Shown here: piece by piece, positions 1 to 7,103 of the stretch
How the letters are laid out: each line of letters opens with the position of its first letter
Position numbering within the stretch: position 1 is the stretch's first letter
From: Alphaproteobacteria bacterium MarineAlpha10_Bin2
GTDB taxonomy: Bacteria > Pseudomonadota > Alphaproteobacteria > UBA828
Direction of reading: 5' to 3'
DNA length: 8,693 nucleotides
Assembly (NCBI GenBank): GCA_002937555.1
Contig: PTKB01000109.1
Span: 1-8,693 of the forward strand
The notes under the pieces: model-generated
The model's database searches: none
Told to the model about the DNA's origin: nothing
The model's input: only the letters and a program-made list of their open reading frames with translations
Program-made: the position numbers and the translations under genes

Positions 1-134
1 CGATATGCGCACTCGGAGACGCGGCGGCGTGGCCGGTTCAAGGTCTGATCCGGCATTTTCGCGACGAGTTGGAACAGCGCATTCTGGCGCGCCACGGCAT
101 CCCGCAAGATGCCGGCGCGCCGCGGGCCGCATAA
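1..134 (+). CDS. nuoF: NADH-quinone oxidoreductase subunit F, C-terminal fragment
   Basis: This is the 3' end of nuoF; the gene begins before the window. The frame starting at base 3 reads ICALGDAAAWPVQGLIRHF and continues to a TAA at 132-134. The ICALGDAAAWP motif is the family's C-terminal signature. Its cysteine (codon 6-8) matches the fourth ligand of the N3 [4Fe-4S] cluster. By family knowledge NuoF binds FMN and NADH in the peripheral arm and passes electrons through N3 to NuoG. Only about 43 residues are visible, so the FMN and NADH sites cannot be checked. The stop is 12 bases before the nuoG start, as expected in one operon. The identification is firm because of the motif and the nuoG neighbour. 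Confidence 0.95.
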   Translation, partial: ICALGDAAAWPVQGLIRHFRDELEQRILARHGIPQDAGAPRAA

Positions 135-146
135 GGAATTTGGGCG

Positions 147-2207
147 ATGCCGAAACTGACAATCGACGGCGTTGAGATTGAGGTCGAGGACGGCTGGACC
201 GTTTTGCAAGCCTGCGAGCAGGCCGGAGCCGAGGTGCCGCGCTTCTGCTATCACGACCGCCTGTCGATCGCCGGCAATTGCCGCATGTGCCTGGTCGGCA
301 TGGAGAAGTCGCCCAAGCCCATCGCCTCCTGCGCGATGCCGGCGGGCGAGGGGATGGTGATCCACACCAACACGCCCGAGGTCAAAAAGGCGCGTGAAGG
401 GGTGATGGAGTTTCTGCTCATCAACCATCCGCTGGATTGCCCGATTTGCGATCAGGGCGGCGAGTGCGATTTGCAGGATCAGGCGATGGCCTATGGCCGC
501 CATTTCAGCCGTTTCAACGAACATAAGCGGGCGGTCAAGGACAAGGATGTCGGACCGCTGATCGAAACCATCATGACCCGTTGCATTCATTGCACGCGCT
601 GCATCCGTTTCGCCGACGAAATCGCCGGCGTCGAGGAATTTGGCGCCGTGTTCCGCGGCGAGCATATGGAGATCGGCACCTACGTGGAGAAGGCTGTATC
701 TTCCGAACTCTCCGGCAATATGATCGATCTATGCCCGGTCGGCGCGTTGACCTCGAAGCCCTTCGCCTTCACCGCGCGCTCGTGGGAATTGCGCAAGACC
801 GAGAGCATCGACGTGCATGACGCGGTCGGCTCTAACATTCGCATCGATGCGCGCGGCGGCGAAGTGATGCGCATCGTGCCGCGCCTCAACGAAGACGTGA
901 ACGAAGAATGGATCTCCGACAAATCCCGCTTCGCCTGCGATGGCCTGAAGAAGCGCCGCTTGGACCGCTGCTATGTGCGCAAGAATGGCAAACTGGAAGA
1001 AACGGATTGGCCCGAAGCGTTTGACGCCATTGCTAAGGCGCTCCAGGGCCGCGCCGGAGACCAGATTGCCGCCATTGCCGGCGACCTTGCCGATTGCGAG
1101 GCCATGACGGCGCTCAAGGATTTGATGCAGAATCTGGGCTCGGCGAACTTCGATTGCCGCCAGGACGGCGCCAAACTCGGCGGCGCCCGGGCGGGCTATT
1201 TGTTCAATACTTCGATCGCCGGAATCGAAGACGCCGATGCGATCTTGATAATAGGCGCGGATCCGCGCTGGGAAGCATCCCTGGTCAATGCGCGAATCCG
1301 CAAGCGTTGGCGGCAAGGCGGCCTTAAGGTTGGCGTCATCGGCCCGCGCCGCGATCTCACTTTCCCATACGATCATCTTGGCGCCGGTCCCGAGACACTT
1401 GGCCAAATCGCCGCTGGAAATTCCGAATTCTGCCAGTCTCTCAAAGCTGCCGAGCGGCCTATGCTGATCGTCGGACCGGGTGCAGTGGCGCGCGCCGACG
1501 TCGCTGCTGTCTTGGCCACCGCCCGTGCCGTGGCGGAAGAATACGGCATGGTGAAAGACGGCTGGAACGGCTTTAACGTCCTACATCGCGCGGCCTCTCG
1601 TGTTGGCGGTCTCGATCTCGGCTTTATCCCGGGTGATGGCGGGCGCGATGTTGCCGCCATTCTTGAGGGCGCCGAAAGCGGCGCGGTCAAGTTTGTCTGG
1701 CTACTCGGCGCCGACGAAATCGAGATGGCGCGCTTGAACAGCGCTTTCACCGTCTATCAGGGACATCATGGCGATGCCGGTGCCGCGGCTGCGGACGTAA
1801 TCCTACCGGGCGCCGCCTACACGGAGAAATACGCCACCTTCGTAAATTTGGAAGGGCGCGCGCAACGGGCATACAGGGCGGTGTATCCCCCGGGCGAGGC
1901 GCGAGAAGACTGGACGATCTTGCGCGCGTTTTCCGAATTGACCGGCAAGACATTACCTTACGATACGCTCGAATCTCTGCGCGCACGCATGGCCGAAATT
2001 GCTCTAACATTCTGTGCCACCAATCAAGTCACACCGGCGGAGTGGCAAGAATTCGGCACAGCCGGCGATATGTCGGGCGATGCTTTTTCCAGCCCGGTCG
2101 AAGATTTTTATACGACCGATGTGATCGCGCGTGCGTCGAACACCATGGCCGAATGCAGTGCTCTGTTCGTTGCCGGCGAAGAGGGGAAGACGGGCACCGA
2201 TGGCTGA
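147..2207 (+). CDS. nuoG: NADH-quinone oxidoreductase subunit G (75 kDa Fe-S subunit)
   Basis: NuoG carries electrons from NuoF to NuoI in the peripheral arm of complex I. The 686-residue product has the usual length for alphaproteobacteria. Residues 1-78 are a [2Fe-2S] ferredoxin domain with Cys34, Cys45, Cys48 and Cys62 (N1b). His94, Cys98, Cys101 and Cys107 match the His-ligated N5 cluster. Cys146, Cys149, Cys152 and Cys196 match N4. The rest, from about residue 220, is the degenerate molybdopterin-oxidoreductase-like domain. I see no extra four-cysteine motif for N7, which E. coli and Thermus have and alphaproteobacterial/mitochondrial forms lack. The ATG at 147 is preceded by AAGGA at 133-137, overlapping the nuoF stop, so translation may be coupled. 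The 3' end overlaps the nuoH start by 8 bases. Confidence 0.97.
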   Translation: MPKLTIDGVEIEVEDGWTVLQACEQAGAEVPRFCYHDRLSIAGNCRMCLVGMEKSPKPIASCAMPAGEGMVIHTNTPEVKKAREGVMEFLLINHPLDCPICDQGGECDLQDQAMAYGRHFSRFNEHKRAVKDKDVGPLIETIMTRCIHCTRCIRFADEIAGVEEFGAVFRGEHMEIGTYVEKAVSSELSGNMIDLCPVGALTSKPFAFTARSWELRKTESIDVHDAVGSNIRIDARGGEVMRIVPRLNEDVNEEWISDKSRFACDGLKKRRLDRCYVRKNGKLEETDWPEAFDAIAKALQGRAGDQIAAIAGDLADCEAMTALKDLMQNLGSANFDCRQDGAKLGGARAGYLFNTSIAGIEDADAILIIGADPRWEASLVNARIRKRWRQGGLKVGVIGPRRDLTFPYDHLGAGPETLGQIAAGNSEFCQSLKAAERPMLIVGPGAVARADVAAVLATARAVAEEYGMVKDGWNGFNVLHRAASRVGGLDLGFIPGDGGRDVAAILEGAESGAVKFVWLLGADEIEMARLNSAFTVYQGHHGDAGAAAADVILPGAAYTEKYATFVNLEGRAQRAYRAVYPPGEAREDWTILRAFSELTGKTLPYDTLESLRARMAEIALTFCATNQVTPAEWQEFGTAGDMSGDAFSSPVEDFYTTDVIARASNTMAECSALFVAGEEGKTGTDG

Positions 2208-3216
2208 GTCCAACTTTTGGGTGGATTACATCCTGCCGCTGCTGCTGATCGTCGGCTATATCGCCGCGATCATCGTGCCGGTCTTGCTCGTCGTCGCCTT
2301 GGTCACCTATGGCGAGCGCAAGATCTGGGCGGCCATGCAGTTCCGCAAAGGGCCGAATGTGGTCGGGCCGTTTGGCCTGTTCCAGCCGCTCGCCGACGGC
2401 CTGAAACTGCTGATGAAGGAAACCATTATTCCGACCGGCGCCAACCGCGTCCTCTTCATCATGGCGCCGATGATCATGTTTGCGCTCGGTCTCATTGGCT
2501 GGGCGGTCATCCCCTTCGATGCCCACCTGGTGCTGGCCGATATCAATGTAGGCATCCTCTATCTGTTCGCCGTGTCCTCGCTTGGCGTCTACGGCATCAT
2601 CATCGCCGGCTGGGCAAGCAATTCGAAATACGGCTTTCTCGGCGCCTTGCGCTCGGCGGCACAGATGGTTTCCTACGAGGTGTCCATCGGTTTCGTTCTG
2701 GTCACCGTGATGCTTGCGGCGGGCTCGCTCAACTTGAGAGACATCGTCGAAGCGCAGAAAGGGCTCTGGTTTTTCATTCCGCTGGCGCCGATGTTCGTCA
2801 TCTATATTATCTCCGCGCTCGCCGAGACCAACCGGACGCCGTTCGATCTGCCCGAAGCGGAGGGCGAACTGGTCGCCGGTTATCAGGTCGAATATTCGGC
2901 CATGACCTGGGCGCTCTTTATGCTCGGCGAATACGCCAACATCGTATTGCTGAGCGGGCTCTGCGTCGTGCTGTTCCTTGGCGGCTGGTTGCCGCCGTTC
3001 CATGTCGAACCCTTCATCTGGATACCGGGGTTCATCTGGTTCATCGTCAAAACCGCGCTGGTGATCTTTATCTTCACCTGGGTGCGCGCCACCATGCCGC
3101 GCTACCGCTACGACCAGCTCATGCGCTTGGGATGGAAAGTTTTCTTGCCGGCGTCCCTGGCTTGGGTGGTCATCACCGCCGGCGCCATGCATCTATTCGG
3201 ATGGATGCCGCAATGA
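2200..3216 (+). CDS. nuoH: NADH-quinone oxidoreductase subunit H (ND1-like membrane subunit)
   Basis: NuoH joins the peripheral and membrane arms and forms much of the ubiquinone chamber and the first proton path. The chosen ATG at 2200 gives MAESNFWVDYILPLLL and a 338-residue protein, normal for the family. The frame stays open upstream to an ATG at 2131, but that would add 23 residues overlapping nuoG and no NuoH-like sequence. GAGGGGA at 2181-2187 is a plausible, somewhat distant ribosome binding site. Conserved family blocks are visible: GERKIWAAMQFRKGPNVVGP near residue 40, AETNRTPFDLPEAEGELVAG near residue 210 (quinone-site loop with acidic residues), and EYSAMTWALFMLGEYANI just after it. 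About eight hydrophobic segments are present. It overlaps nuoG by 8 bases, consistent with coupled translation. Confidence 0.96.
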   Translation: MAESNFWVDYILPLLLIVGYIAAIIVPVLLVVALVTYGERKIWAAMQFRKGPNVVGPFGLFQPLADGLKLLMKETIIPTGANRVLFIMAPMIMFALGLIGWAVIPFDAHLVLADINVGILYLFAVSSLGVYGIIIAGWASNSKYGFLGALRSAAQMVSYEVSIGFVLVTVMLAAGSLNLRDIVEAQKGLWFFIPLAPMFVIYIISALAETNRTPFDLPEAEGELVAGYQVEYSAMTWALFMLGEYANIVLLSGLCVVLFLGGWLPPFHVEPFIWIPGFIWFIVKTALVIFIFTWVRATMPRYRYDQLMRLGWKVFLPASLAWVVITAGAMHLFGWMPQ

Positions 3217-3232
3217 GCGGGAAAGGGTAATC

Positions 3233-3721
3233 ATGTCGTTCATCGAGCAATCGACGAAATCGCTTTTCCTGAGCGAGTTGGTGAAGGGAATGACCATCAC
3301 CTTCCGCCAGATGTTCCGCCCCAAGGCGACCGTCAACTACCCCTATGAACGCGGACCGATCAGCGCGCGCTTTCGCGGCGAACATGCGCTCCGGCGCTAT
3401 CCCAACGGCGAGGAGCGCTGCATTGCCTGCAAGCTGTGCGAAGCGATTTGCCCGGCCCAGGCCATCACCATCGAGGCCGAGCCGCGCGAAGACGGCAGCC
3501 GACGCACGACGCGCTACGACATCGATATGGTGAAATGCATCTATTGCGGCTTTTGCGAGGAAGCCTGCCCGGTTGACGCCATCGTCGAAGGCCCAAATTT
3601 TGAGTTCGCCGCCGAGACGCGCGAAGAACTGCTCTACAACAAACAGAAGCTTTTGGACAATGGCGAGCGCTGGGAAAGCGAAATCGAAGCCAACCTTGCG
3701 TCCGAAGCGCCCTATCGGTGA
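3233..3721 (+). CDS. nuoI: NADH-quinone oxidoreductase subunit I (two [4Fe-4S] clusters)
   Basis: NuoI (TYKY-type) carries clusters N6a and N6b, linking NuoG to N2 in NuoB and then quinone. The 162-residue product has two ferredoxin motifs: Cys63, Cys66, Cys69, Cys73-Pro, and Cys102, Cys105, Cys108, Cys112-Pro. The last Cys of each motif crosses over to ligate the other cluster in 2x[4Fe-4S] ferredoxin folds. The N-terminal stretch up to about residue 35 is an amphipathic segment that usually lies on the membrane next to NuoH. The block YERGPISARFRGEHALRRYP is a family hallmark. The ATG at 3233 follows a good purine-rich site (GGGAAAGGG at 3219-3227) in the 16-base gap after nuoH. No anomalies seen. 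Confidence 0.97.
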   Translation: MSFIEQSTKSLFLSELVKGMTITFRQMFRPKATVNYPYERGPISARFRGEHALRRYPNGEERCIACKLCEAICPAQAITIEAEPREDGSRRTTRYDIDMVKCIYCGFCEEACPVDAIVEGPNFEFAAETREELLYNKQKLLDNGERWESEIEANLASEAPYR

Positions 3722-3760
3722 GGAACATCGGCGGCTGAAGCCGAGAGATCCTATGAATTC

Positions 3761-4390
3761 ATGATTATCGAGACAATTGTATTCTACGTTCTCGCCGTGG
3801 TGACCATCGCTGCGGGCGTGATGGTTATTGCCTCGCGCAACCCAGTGCAGTCGGTGTTGTTCCTGATCTTGGCGTTTTTCAATTCGGCCGGCCTGTTCGT
3901 GTTGTTGGGCGCCGAATTCCTGGCGATGATTTTGATTATTGTCTATGTCGGCGCTGTCGCGGTGTTGTTCCTGTTCGTCGTCATGATGCTCGATATCAAT
4001 TTCTCCGAGCTGCGTGCCGGCTTCCTGCAATATCTCCCGATCGGCGCTATCGTCGGAATTATTCTGCTCGCCGAGCTGATATTGGTGTTCGTCACCGGCG
4101 CCATCGATATCCATGTGCCCGATGTTCTCGCGGTCGCCACACCGGCGCCAGAGGAGGTGAGCAACACGCGCGCCTTGGGCAATATTCTCTACACCCGATA
4201 TGCCTATTTGTTCCAAGGCGCGGGCTTTATCCTTTTGGTCGCCATGGTCGGCGCGATTGTGCTCACCCATCGCCGGCGCGTCGAAGTCCGGCGTCAGAAA
4301 ATCGCCGATCAAGTGGCGCGCGATCCGAAGGCGGCCGTGGTTCTCAAAGATGTCAAATCAGGCGAGGAGGGGTCATGGAAATCGGACTGA
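3761..4390 (+). CDS. nuoJ: NADH-quinone oxidoreductase subunit J (ND6-like)
   Basis: NuoJ is a membrane-arm subunit whose third helix contains a π-bulge involved in coupling quinone reduction to proton pumping. The 209-residue product starts MIIETIVFYVLAVVTIAAGV and has about five transmembrane segments. The block GAEFLAMILIIVYVGAVAVL near residues 50-70 is the family signature that includes that helix. The C-terminus is hydrophilic and charged. The ATG at 3761 is the only sensible start. The 39-base gap after nuoI is the longest between complete nuo genes here and contains only a weak GAGAGA site, which is better placed for a tiny ATG-AAT-TCA-TGA reading frame at 3753 that overlaps this start. 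The 3' end overlaps nuoK by 16 bases. Confidence 0.95.
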   Translation: MIIETIVFYVLAVVTIAAGVMVIASRNPVQSVLFLILAFFNSAGLFVLLGAEFLAMILIIVYVGAVAVLFLFVVMMLDINFSELRAGFLQYLPIGAIVGIILLAELILVFVTGAIDIHVPDVLAVATPAPEEVSNTRALGNILYTRYAYLFQGAGFILLVAMVGAIVLTHRRRVEVRRQKIADQVARDPKAAVVLKDVKSGEEGSWKSD

Positions 4391-4683
4391 CCCATTATCT
4401 GACCGTTGCCGCCATCCTGTTTACGCTCGGCGTGTTCGGCATATTTCTCAACCGCAAGAACGTCATCATCATCATGATGTCGATCGAGCTGATGCTGCTG
4501 GCGGTCAACATCAATTTCGTCGCCTTCTCAGTTTTCCTCAACGATATGGCGGGCCAGGTATTCGCCATGCTCGTCCTCACCGTGGCCGCCGCTGAAGCGG
4601 CCATCGGTCTCGCCATACTCGTCGTCTATTTCCGCAATCGCGGCTCTATCGCGGTTGAGGACGTCAATGTCATGAAGGGTTAA
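4375..4683 (+). CDS. nuoK: NADH-quinone oxidoreductase subunit K (ND4L-like)
   Basis: NuoK is a small three-helix, antiporter-related subunit of the proton path. The 102-residue product is the normal size. Two buried glutamates essential in the family are present: Glu38 in the MMSIELMLLAVNINF block (E. coli Glu36) and Glu74 in the LTVAAAEAAIGLAI block (E. coli Glu72). The ATG at 4375 follows a strong GAGGAGGGG site at 4363-4371 lying inside the end of nuoJ. The 16-base overlap with nuoJ suggests translational coupling. The stop at 4681-4683 is followed six bases later by the nuoL start. No anomalies seen. Confidence 0.96.
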   Translation: MEIGLTHYLTVAAILFTLGVFGIFLNRKNVIIIMMSIELMLLAVNINFVAFSVFLNDMAGQVFAMLVLTVAAAEAAIGLAILVVYFRNRGSIAVEDVNVMKG

Positions 4684-4689
4684 CCCCTC

Positions 4690-6534
4690 GTGCTGCTTTA
4701 CGTCGCTCCCGTATTTCTGCCGCTGATCGGCGCCGCGATAACCGGCCTCTTTGGCCGTGCGCTCGGCGACCGGCCGTCGCAAATTATCTCCTGCGGGGCG
4801 ATGGGCTTGGCGGCGCTGGCGTCGATCTTCGTCTTCAACAATGTGGTGATGCAGGGCGAGGTCCAGCACATATACCTGTTCAACTGGATGACCTCGGGCA
4901 CGTTCCAGGCCGATTGGGCGCTCCGGATCGACGAATTGACGGCGATGATGGTGTTCACCGTCTCAATCGTGTCGTTTCTGATCCATGTCTATTCGATCGG
5001 CTACATGTCGCATGATTCGAGCATCCCGCGGTTTTTCTCCTACCTGTCGTTGTTCACCTTCTTCATGCTGGCGCTCGTCACCTCGGACAATTTCCTCCAG
5101 CTCTATTTCGGCTGGGAGGGTGTCGGCCTGGTGTCCTACCTGCTAATCGGCTTTTGGTATAAGCGCCCCTCCGCCAATGCGGCGGCGATTAAGGCGTTCG
5201 TCGTCAACCGGGTCGGAGATTTCGGCTTTGGCCTCGGCATATTGGCGATTTATCTCGCCTTCGACTCGGTCAGTTTCGACACGGTGTTTGCCGCGGCGCC
5301 TAATCTGGCCGGCTCGGAGTTCGATTTTCTCGGCCATAACTTCGACGTCTTGACCGTCATCTGCATTCTGCTCTTCGTCGGCGCTATGGGAAAATCGGCG
5401 CAGTTCCTGCTCCACACTTGGCTGCCTGACGCGATGGAAGGCCCGACGCCGGTTTCCGCTCTCATCCATGCAGCGACCATGGTAACGGCCGGAGTTTTCC
5501 TGGTGGCGCGCTGCTCGCCGCTGTTCGAATATGCGCCGATCGCCCTTGCCGTCGTCACCTTCGTCGGCGCCACCACGGCGATATTTGCCGCCACCATCGC
5601 CATCACGCAAAACGATATCAAGCGGGTGATCGCCTATTCGACCTGTAGCCAGCTCGGCTACATGTTCTTTGCCTGCGGCGTATCGGCTTATTCGGCCGGC
5701 ATGTTCCATCTGACCACGCACGCCTTCTTCAAGGCGCTTCTCTTCCTCGGCGCCGGCTCGGTGATTCACGCCATGTCCGACGAGCAGGACATGCGTAAGA
5801 TGGGCGGCATCTGGAAAGCCATCCCGCTCACTTATTTGCTGATGTGGATCGGCAGCCTGGCGTTGGCCGGCGTGCCGTTTTTCTCTGGCTTTTTCTCCAA
5901 GGACATCATCCTCGAATCCGCCTTCGCGGCATCGACCGGTTTGGGCCATTACGCCTTTGCTGCCGGCATTGCCGCCGCCGTTCTCACGGCGCTCTATTCC
6001 TGGCGACTCATCATCCTGACCTTCCACGGCAAGCCGCGCGCCGATGAAAAGGTGATGGCGCATGTCCATGAATCGCCGCCGATCATGACCGTGCCGCTTA
6101 TTCTGTTGGCCGTCGGCGCCATCGTGTCCGGTTATCTGTTGCTGCCCATGGTCGGCGCGCATTCGGATTTCTGGGGCACGTCGATTCTCGTATTGCCGCA
6201 CCACCACGCACTCGAAGGCGCGCACCATGTCGATTTCTGGGTGAAAGCGCTACCAACCATCGTTGCCGTGATCGGTATCTTGGCGGCCTATTTCCTCTTC
6301 ATGGCCAAACCGCACCTGCCCGGCCTACTCGCGGAACGCATGCGGCCGCTCTATCTGTTCTCATTCAACAAATGGTATTTCGACGAGTTCTACGACTGGG
6401 CGTTCGTGCGGCCGGCCAAATATCTCGGCCATGGCCTGTGGAAACAAGGCGACGGCGGCGTCATAGATGGCATCGGCCCCGACGGCGTCGCAGCGGCGGC
6501 AGCCGCCGTCGCGCGGCGAGGGGCGAGGGGATAG
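4690..6534 (+). CDS. nuoL: NADH-quinone oxidoreductase subunit L, 3'-truncated (final TM helix lost)
   Basis: NuoL is the distal antiporter-like proton pump of complex I. It starts at GTG 4690, with GAAGGGT at 4674-4680 in the nuoK end as a possible ribosome site. Pump residues visible in the 614-residue product are Glu143 (GWEGVG), Asp177 (NRVGD), Lys235 (GAMGKSAQF), His260, His344, Lys348 and Lys404 (FFSKD). The hydrophobic LPTIVAVIGILAAYFLFM segment at 521-538 and the lateral-helix region (about 546-603, with FNKWYFDEFYDW) are present. After GIGPDGVAA the protein ends in an alanine run and ARRGARG, then TAG at 6532-6534. Alphaproteobacterial NuoL normally continues here with about 25 residues forming the last transmembrane helix, which anchors the lateral helix. 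So the gene looks cut near 6515-6534. nuoM and nuoN do not follow. Confidence 0.93.
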   Translation: MLLYVAPVFLPLIGAAITGLFGRALGDRPSQIISCGAMGLAALASIFVFNNVVMQGEVQHIYLFNWMTSGTFQADWALRIDELTAMMVFTVSIVSFLIHVYSIGYMSHDSSIPRFFSYLSLFTFFMLALVTSDNFLQLYFGWEGVGLVSYLLIGFWYKRPSANAAAIKAFVVNRVGDFGFGLGILAIYLAFDSVSFDTVFAAAPNLAGSEFDFLGHNFDVLTVICILLFVGAMGKSAQFLLHTWLPDAMEGPTPVSALIHAATMVTAGVFLVARCSPLFEYAPIALAVVTFVGATTAIFAATIAITQNDIKRVIAYSTCSQLGYMFFACGVSAYSAGMFHLTTHAFFKALLFLGAGSVIHAMSDEQDMRKMGGIWKAIPLTYLLMWIGSLALAGVPFFSGFFSKDIILESAFAASTGLGHYAFAAGIAAAVLTALYSWRLIILTFHGKPRADEKVMAHVHESPPIMTVPLILLAVGAIVSGYLLLPMVGAHSDFWGTSILVLPHHHALEGAHHVDFWVKALPTIVAVIGILAAYFLFMAKPHLPGLLAERMRPLYLFSFNKWYFDEFYDWAFVRPAKYLGHGLWKQGDGGVIDGIGPDGVAAAAAAVARRGARG

Positions 6535-6599
6535 TGGCTGTGTTGATTATCGCGCAAAAATCCCCAAAAAATACCACACCTTCTTGCAGCCTTCTTGCA
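6535..6599. other. Unassigned A-rich junction between nuoL and the IS
   Basis: This 65-base stretch is much richer in A (runs at 6556-6560 and 6566-6571) than its flanks. It shows no frame that continues NuoL: the three frames give short peptides without the aromatic-rich helix expected. It has no nuoM ribosome site or start. It ends in two tandem 11-base units abutting the IS. It may be a remnant of another mobile element or foreign DNA brought in by a rearrangement. I do not recognise it. Confidence 0.6.
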
Positions 6600-6600
6600 G
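6579..6600. repeat. Two tandem copies of an 11-base unit at the IS left end
   Basis: The unit CCTTCTTGCAG occurs at 6579-6589 and again, perfectly, at 6590-6600. The second copy ends on the first G of the IS. No copy or complement is found next to the right IS end, so it is not an ordinary target duplication flanking this element. Confidence 0.85.
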
Positions 6601-6619
6601 GGTGCACGACGTAGGAGTG
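6600..6619 (+). repeat. IS left terminal inverted repeat
   Basis: GGGTGCACGACGTAGGAGTG pairs with the reverse complement of 8414-8433 at 17 of 20 positions; mismatches are at IR positions 6, 7 and 16. Adding one outer base (A at 6599, T at 8434) gives 18 of 21, so the exact end is uncertain by one base. Confidence 0.9.
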
Positions 6620-6640
6620 AAGAATCGCAGGCTTCTTTTG

Positions 6641-6669
6641 TTGAGAGGACGTTTCTTAAAGCATATTAT
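6641..6669 (+). promoter_or_regulatory. Sigma-70-type promoter of the IS
   Basis: TTGAGA at 6641-6646 and TATTAT at 6664-6669 are separated by exactly 17 bases. This is a near-consensus housekeeping promoter 24 bases ahead of the first IS ORF. A ribosome site AAGGGGG at 6682-6688 follows, four bases before the ATG. The -10 element sits inside the loop of the hairpin at 6652-6680. A read from the left IS end would transcribe the transposase genes toward the trpE-like gene. The call rests only on sequence match and position. Confidence 0.7.
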
Positions 6670-6680
6670 ACTTTAAGAGA
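6652..6680 (+). promoter_or_regulatory. Hairpin around the IS promoter -10
   Basis: TCTTAAAG (6654-6661) and CTTTAAGA (6671-6678) are perfect 8-base complements with a 9-base loop at 6662-6670; a T-G and a T-A pair extend the stem to 6652/6680. In DNA it is an interrupted palindrome around the -10 and could be a repressor site. In a transcript starting upstream of the IS it would form a stem shortly before the ribosome site and could limit transposase translation from read-through. Both roles are inference. Confidence 0.55.
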
Positions 6681-6692
6681 CAAGGGGGCTCC

Positions 6693-7103
6693 ATGACTGA
6701 CACCCTCTCGCCCCTGATCGCCGACCGCTCCGAGTTGCTTGGGCAGATCTGCGAACTCGGCGACTTCCAGCCCGGTTCCATCACCAACGCCACCCGGCGC
6801 TGCGGAAAGCCAAGTTGCCATTGCACCAAACCCGACCATCCCGGCCACGGCCCGCATTTTCAGCTCACCCAGAAGATCAATCGCAAGACGGCCACGCAGA
6901 ATCTACCCTCTCCGGCAGCTGTCCGCAAGGCCCAAAGCGAGATCGCTGAGTACCGCAAGTTCCGGGCCTTGGTCGATGAGTTGGTTGCTGTCAACCGCAG
7001 GATCTGCCGTCTGCGTCCCGTCAAACAGAGCGCACAGCCCGAACAGGCTGCCCAGGAAAAAAAACGGCCGAGGCGATCCGCCAAGAAGTCACACGCGAAC
7101 TAG
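6693..7103 (+). CDS. ISKra4 first ORF, DUF6788-like zinc-binding-type protein
   Basis: A 136-residue ORF with ATG 6693 and a good ribosome site (AAGGGGG, 6682-6688). Residues 27-57 hold the block PGSITNATRRCGKPSCHC, then KPDHPGHGPH, with Cys37, Cys42, Cys44 and several His residues suggesting metal binding. This is the domain typically found ahead of ISKra4 transposases and named DUF6788. The C-terminus is basic (KKRPRRSAKKSHAN). The -1 frame at the A8 run (7057-7064) is open directly into the transposase, so this ORF is probably both a free short product and the N-terminal part of a fusion. Its exact function is not known to me; DNA binding at the IS ends or regulation is plausible. It appears intact. 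Confidence 0.85.
   Translation: MTDTLSPLIADRSELLGQICELGDFQPGSITNATRRCGKPSCHCTKPDHPGHGPHFQLTQKINRKTATQNLPSPAAVRKAQSEIAEYRKFRALVDELVAVNRRICRLRPVKQSAQPEQAAQEKKRPRRSAKKSHAN
7058..7064 (+). promoter_or_regulatory. Probable -1 ribosomal frameshift site (A AAA AAA)
   Basis: In the first ORF's frame the heptamer A AAA AAA lies at 7058-7064, within a run of eight A (7057-7064), the classic slippery form in IS elements. Slipping by -1 gives K-TAEAIRQEVTRELDQLLRVI, running without a stop into the transposase frame. No good ribosome site precedes the nominal TTG start at 7112. A small GGCG-ATC-CGCC stem just downstream might help. Alternatively one A was lost by mutation or sequencing error, since nine A would also join the frames. 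Confidence 0.65.

Noticed and set aside
729..1406. Antisense open frame inside nuoG
   Set aside because: Shadow of the nuoG frame with no independent support.
2029..3192. Long antisense open frame (387 codons) opposite nuoH
   Set aside because: It lies fully opposite a well-recognised nuoH gene, and its product is a low-complexity His/Asp/Gln-rich string typical of the reverse strand of GC-rich membrane-protein genes.
3173..4312. Antisense open frame (379 codons) opposite nuoI and nuoJ
   Set aside because: It spans two real genes on the other strand and has no recognisable motif.
5143..6228. Long antisense open frame (361 codons) opposite nuoL
   Set aside because: Same pattern of charged, repetitive composition opposite clear NuoL motifs; no domain or ribosome site.
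6532..6546. Read-through of the nuoL TAG to recover the missing C-terminus
   Set aside because: The next codons read W-L-C and then TGA, so neither read-through nor recoding gives the terminal helix.
6372..6614. Open frame crossing the nuoL end and the IS boundary
   Set aside because: Arginine-rich shadow of nuoL continuing into the junction; no ribosome site or recognisable sequence.
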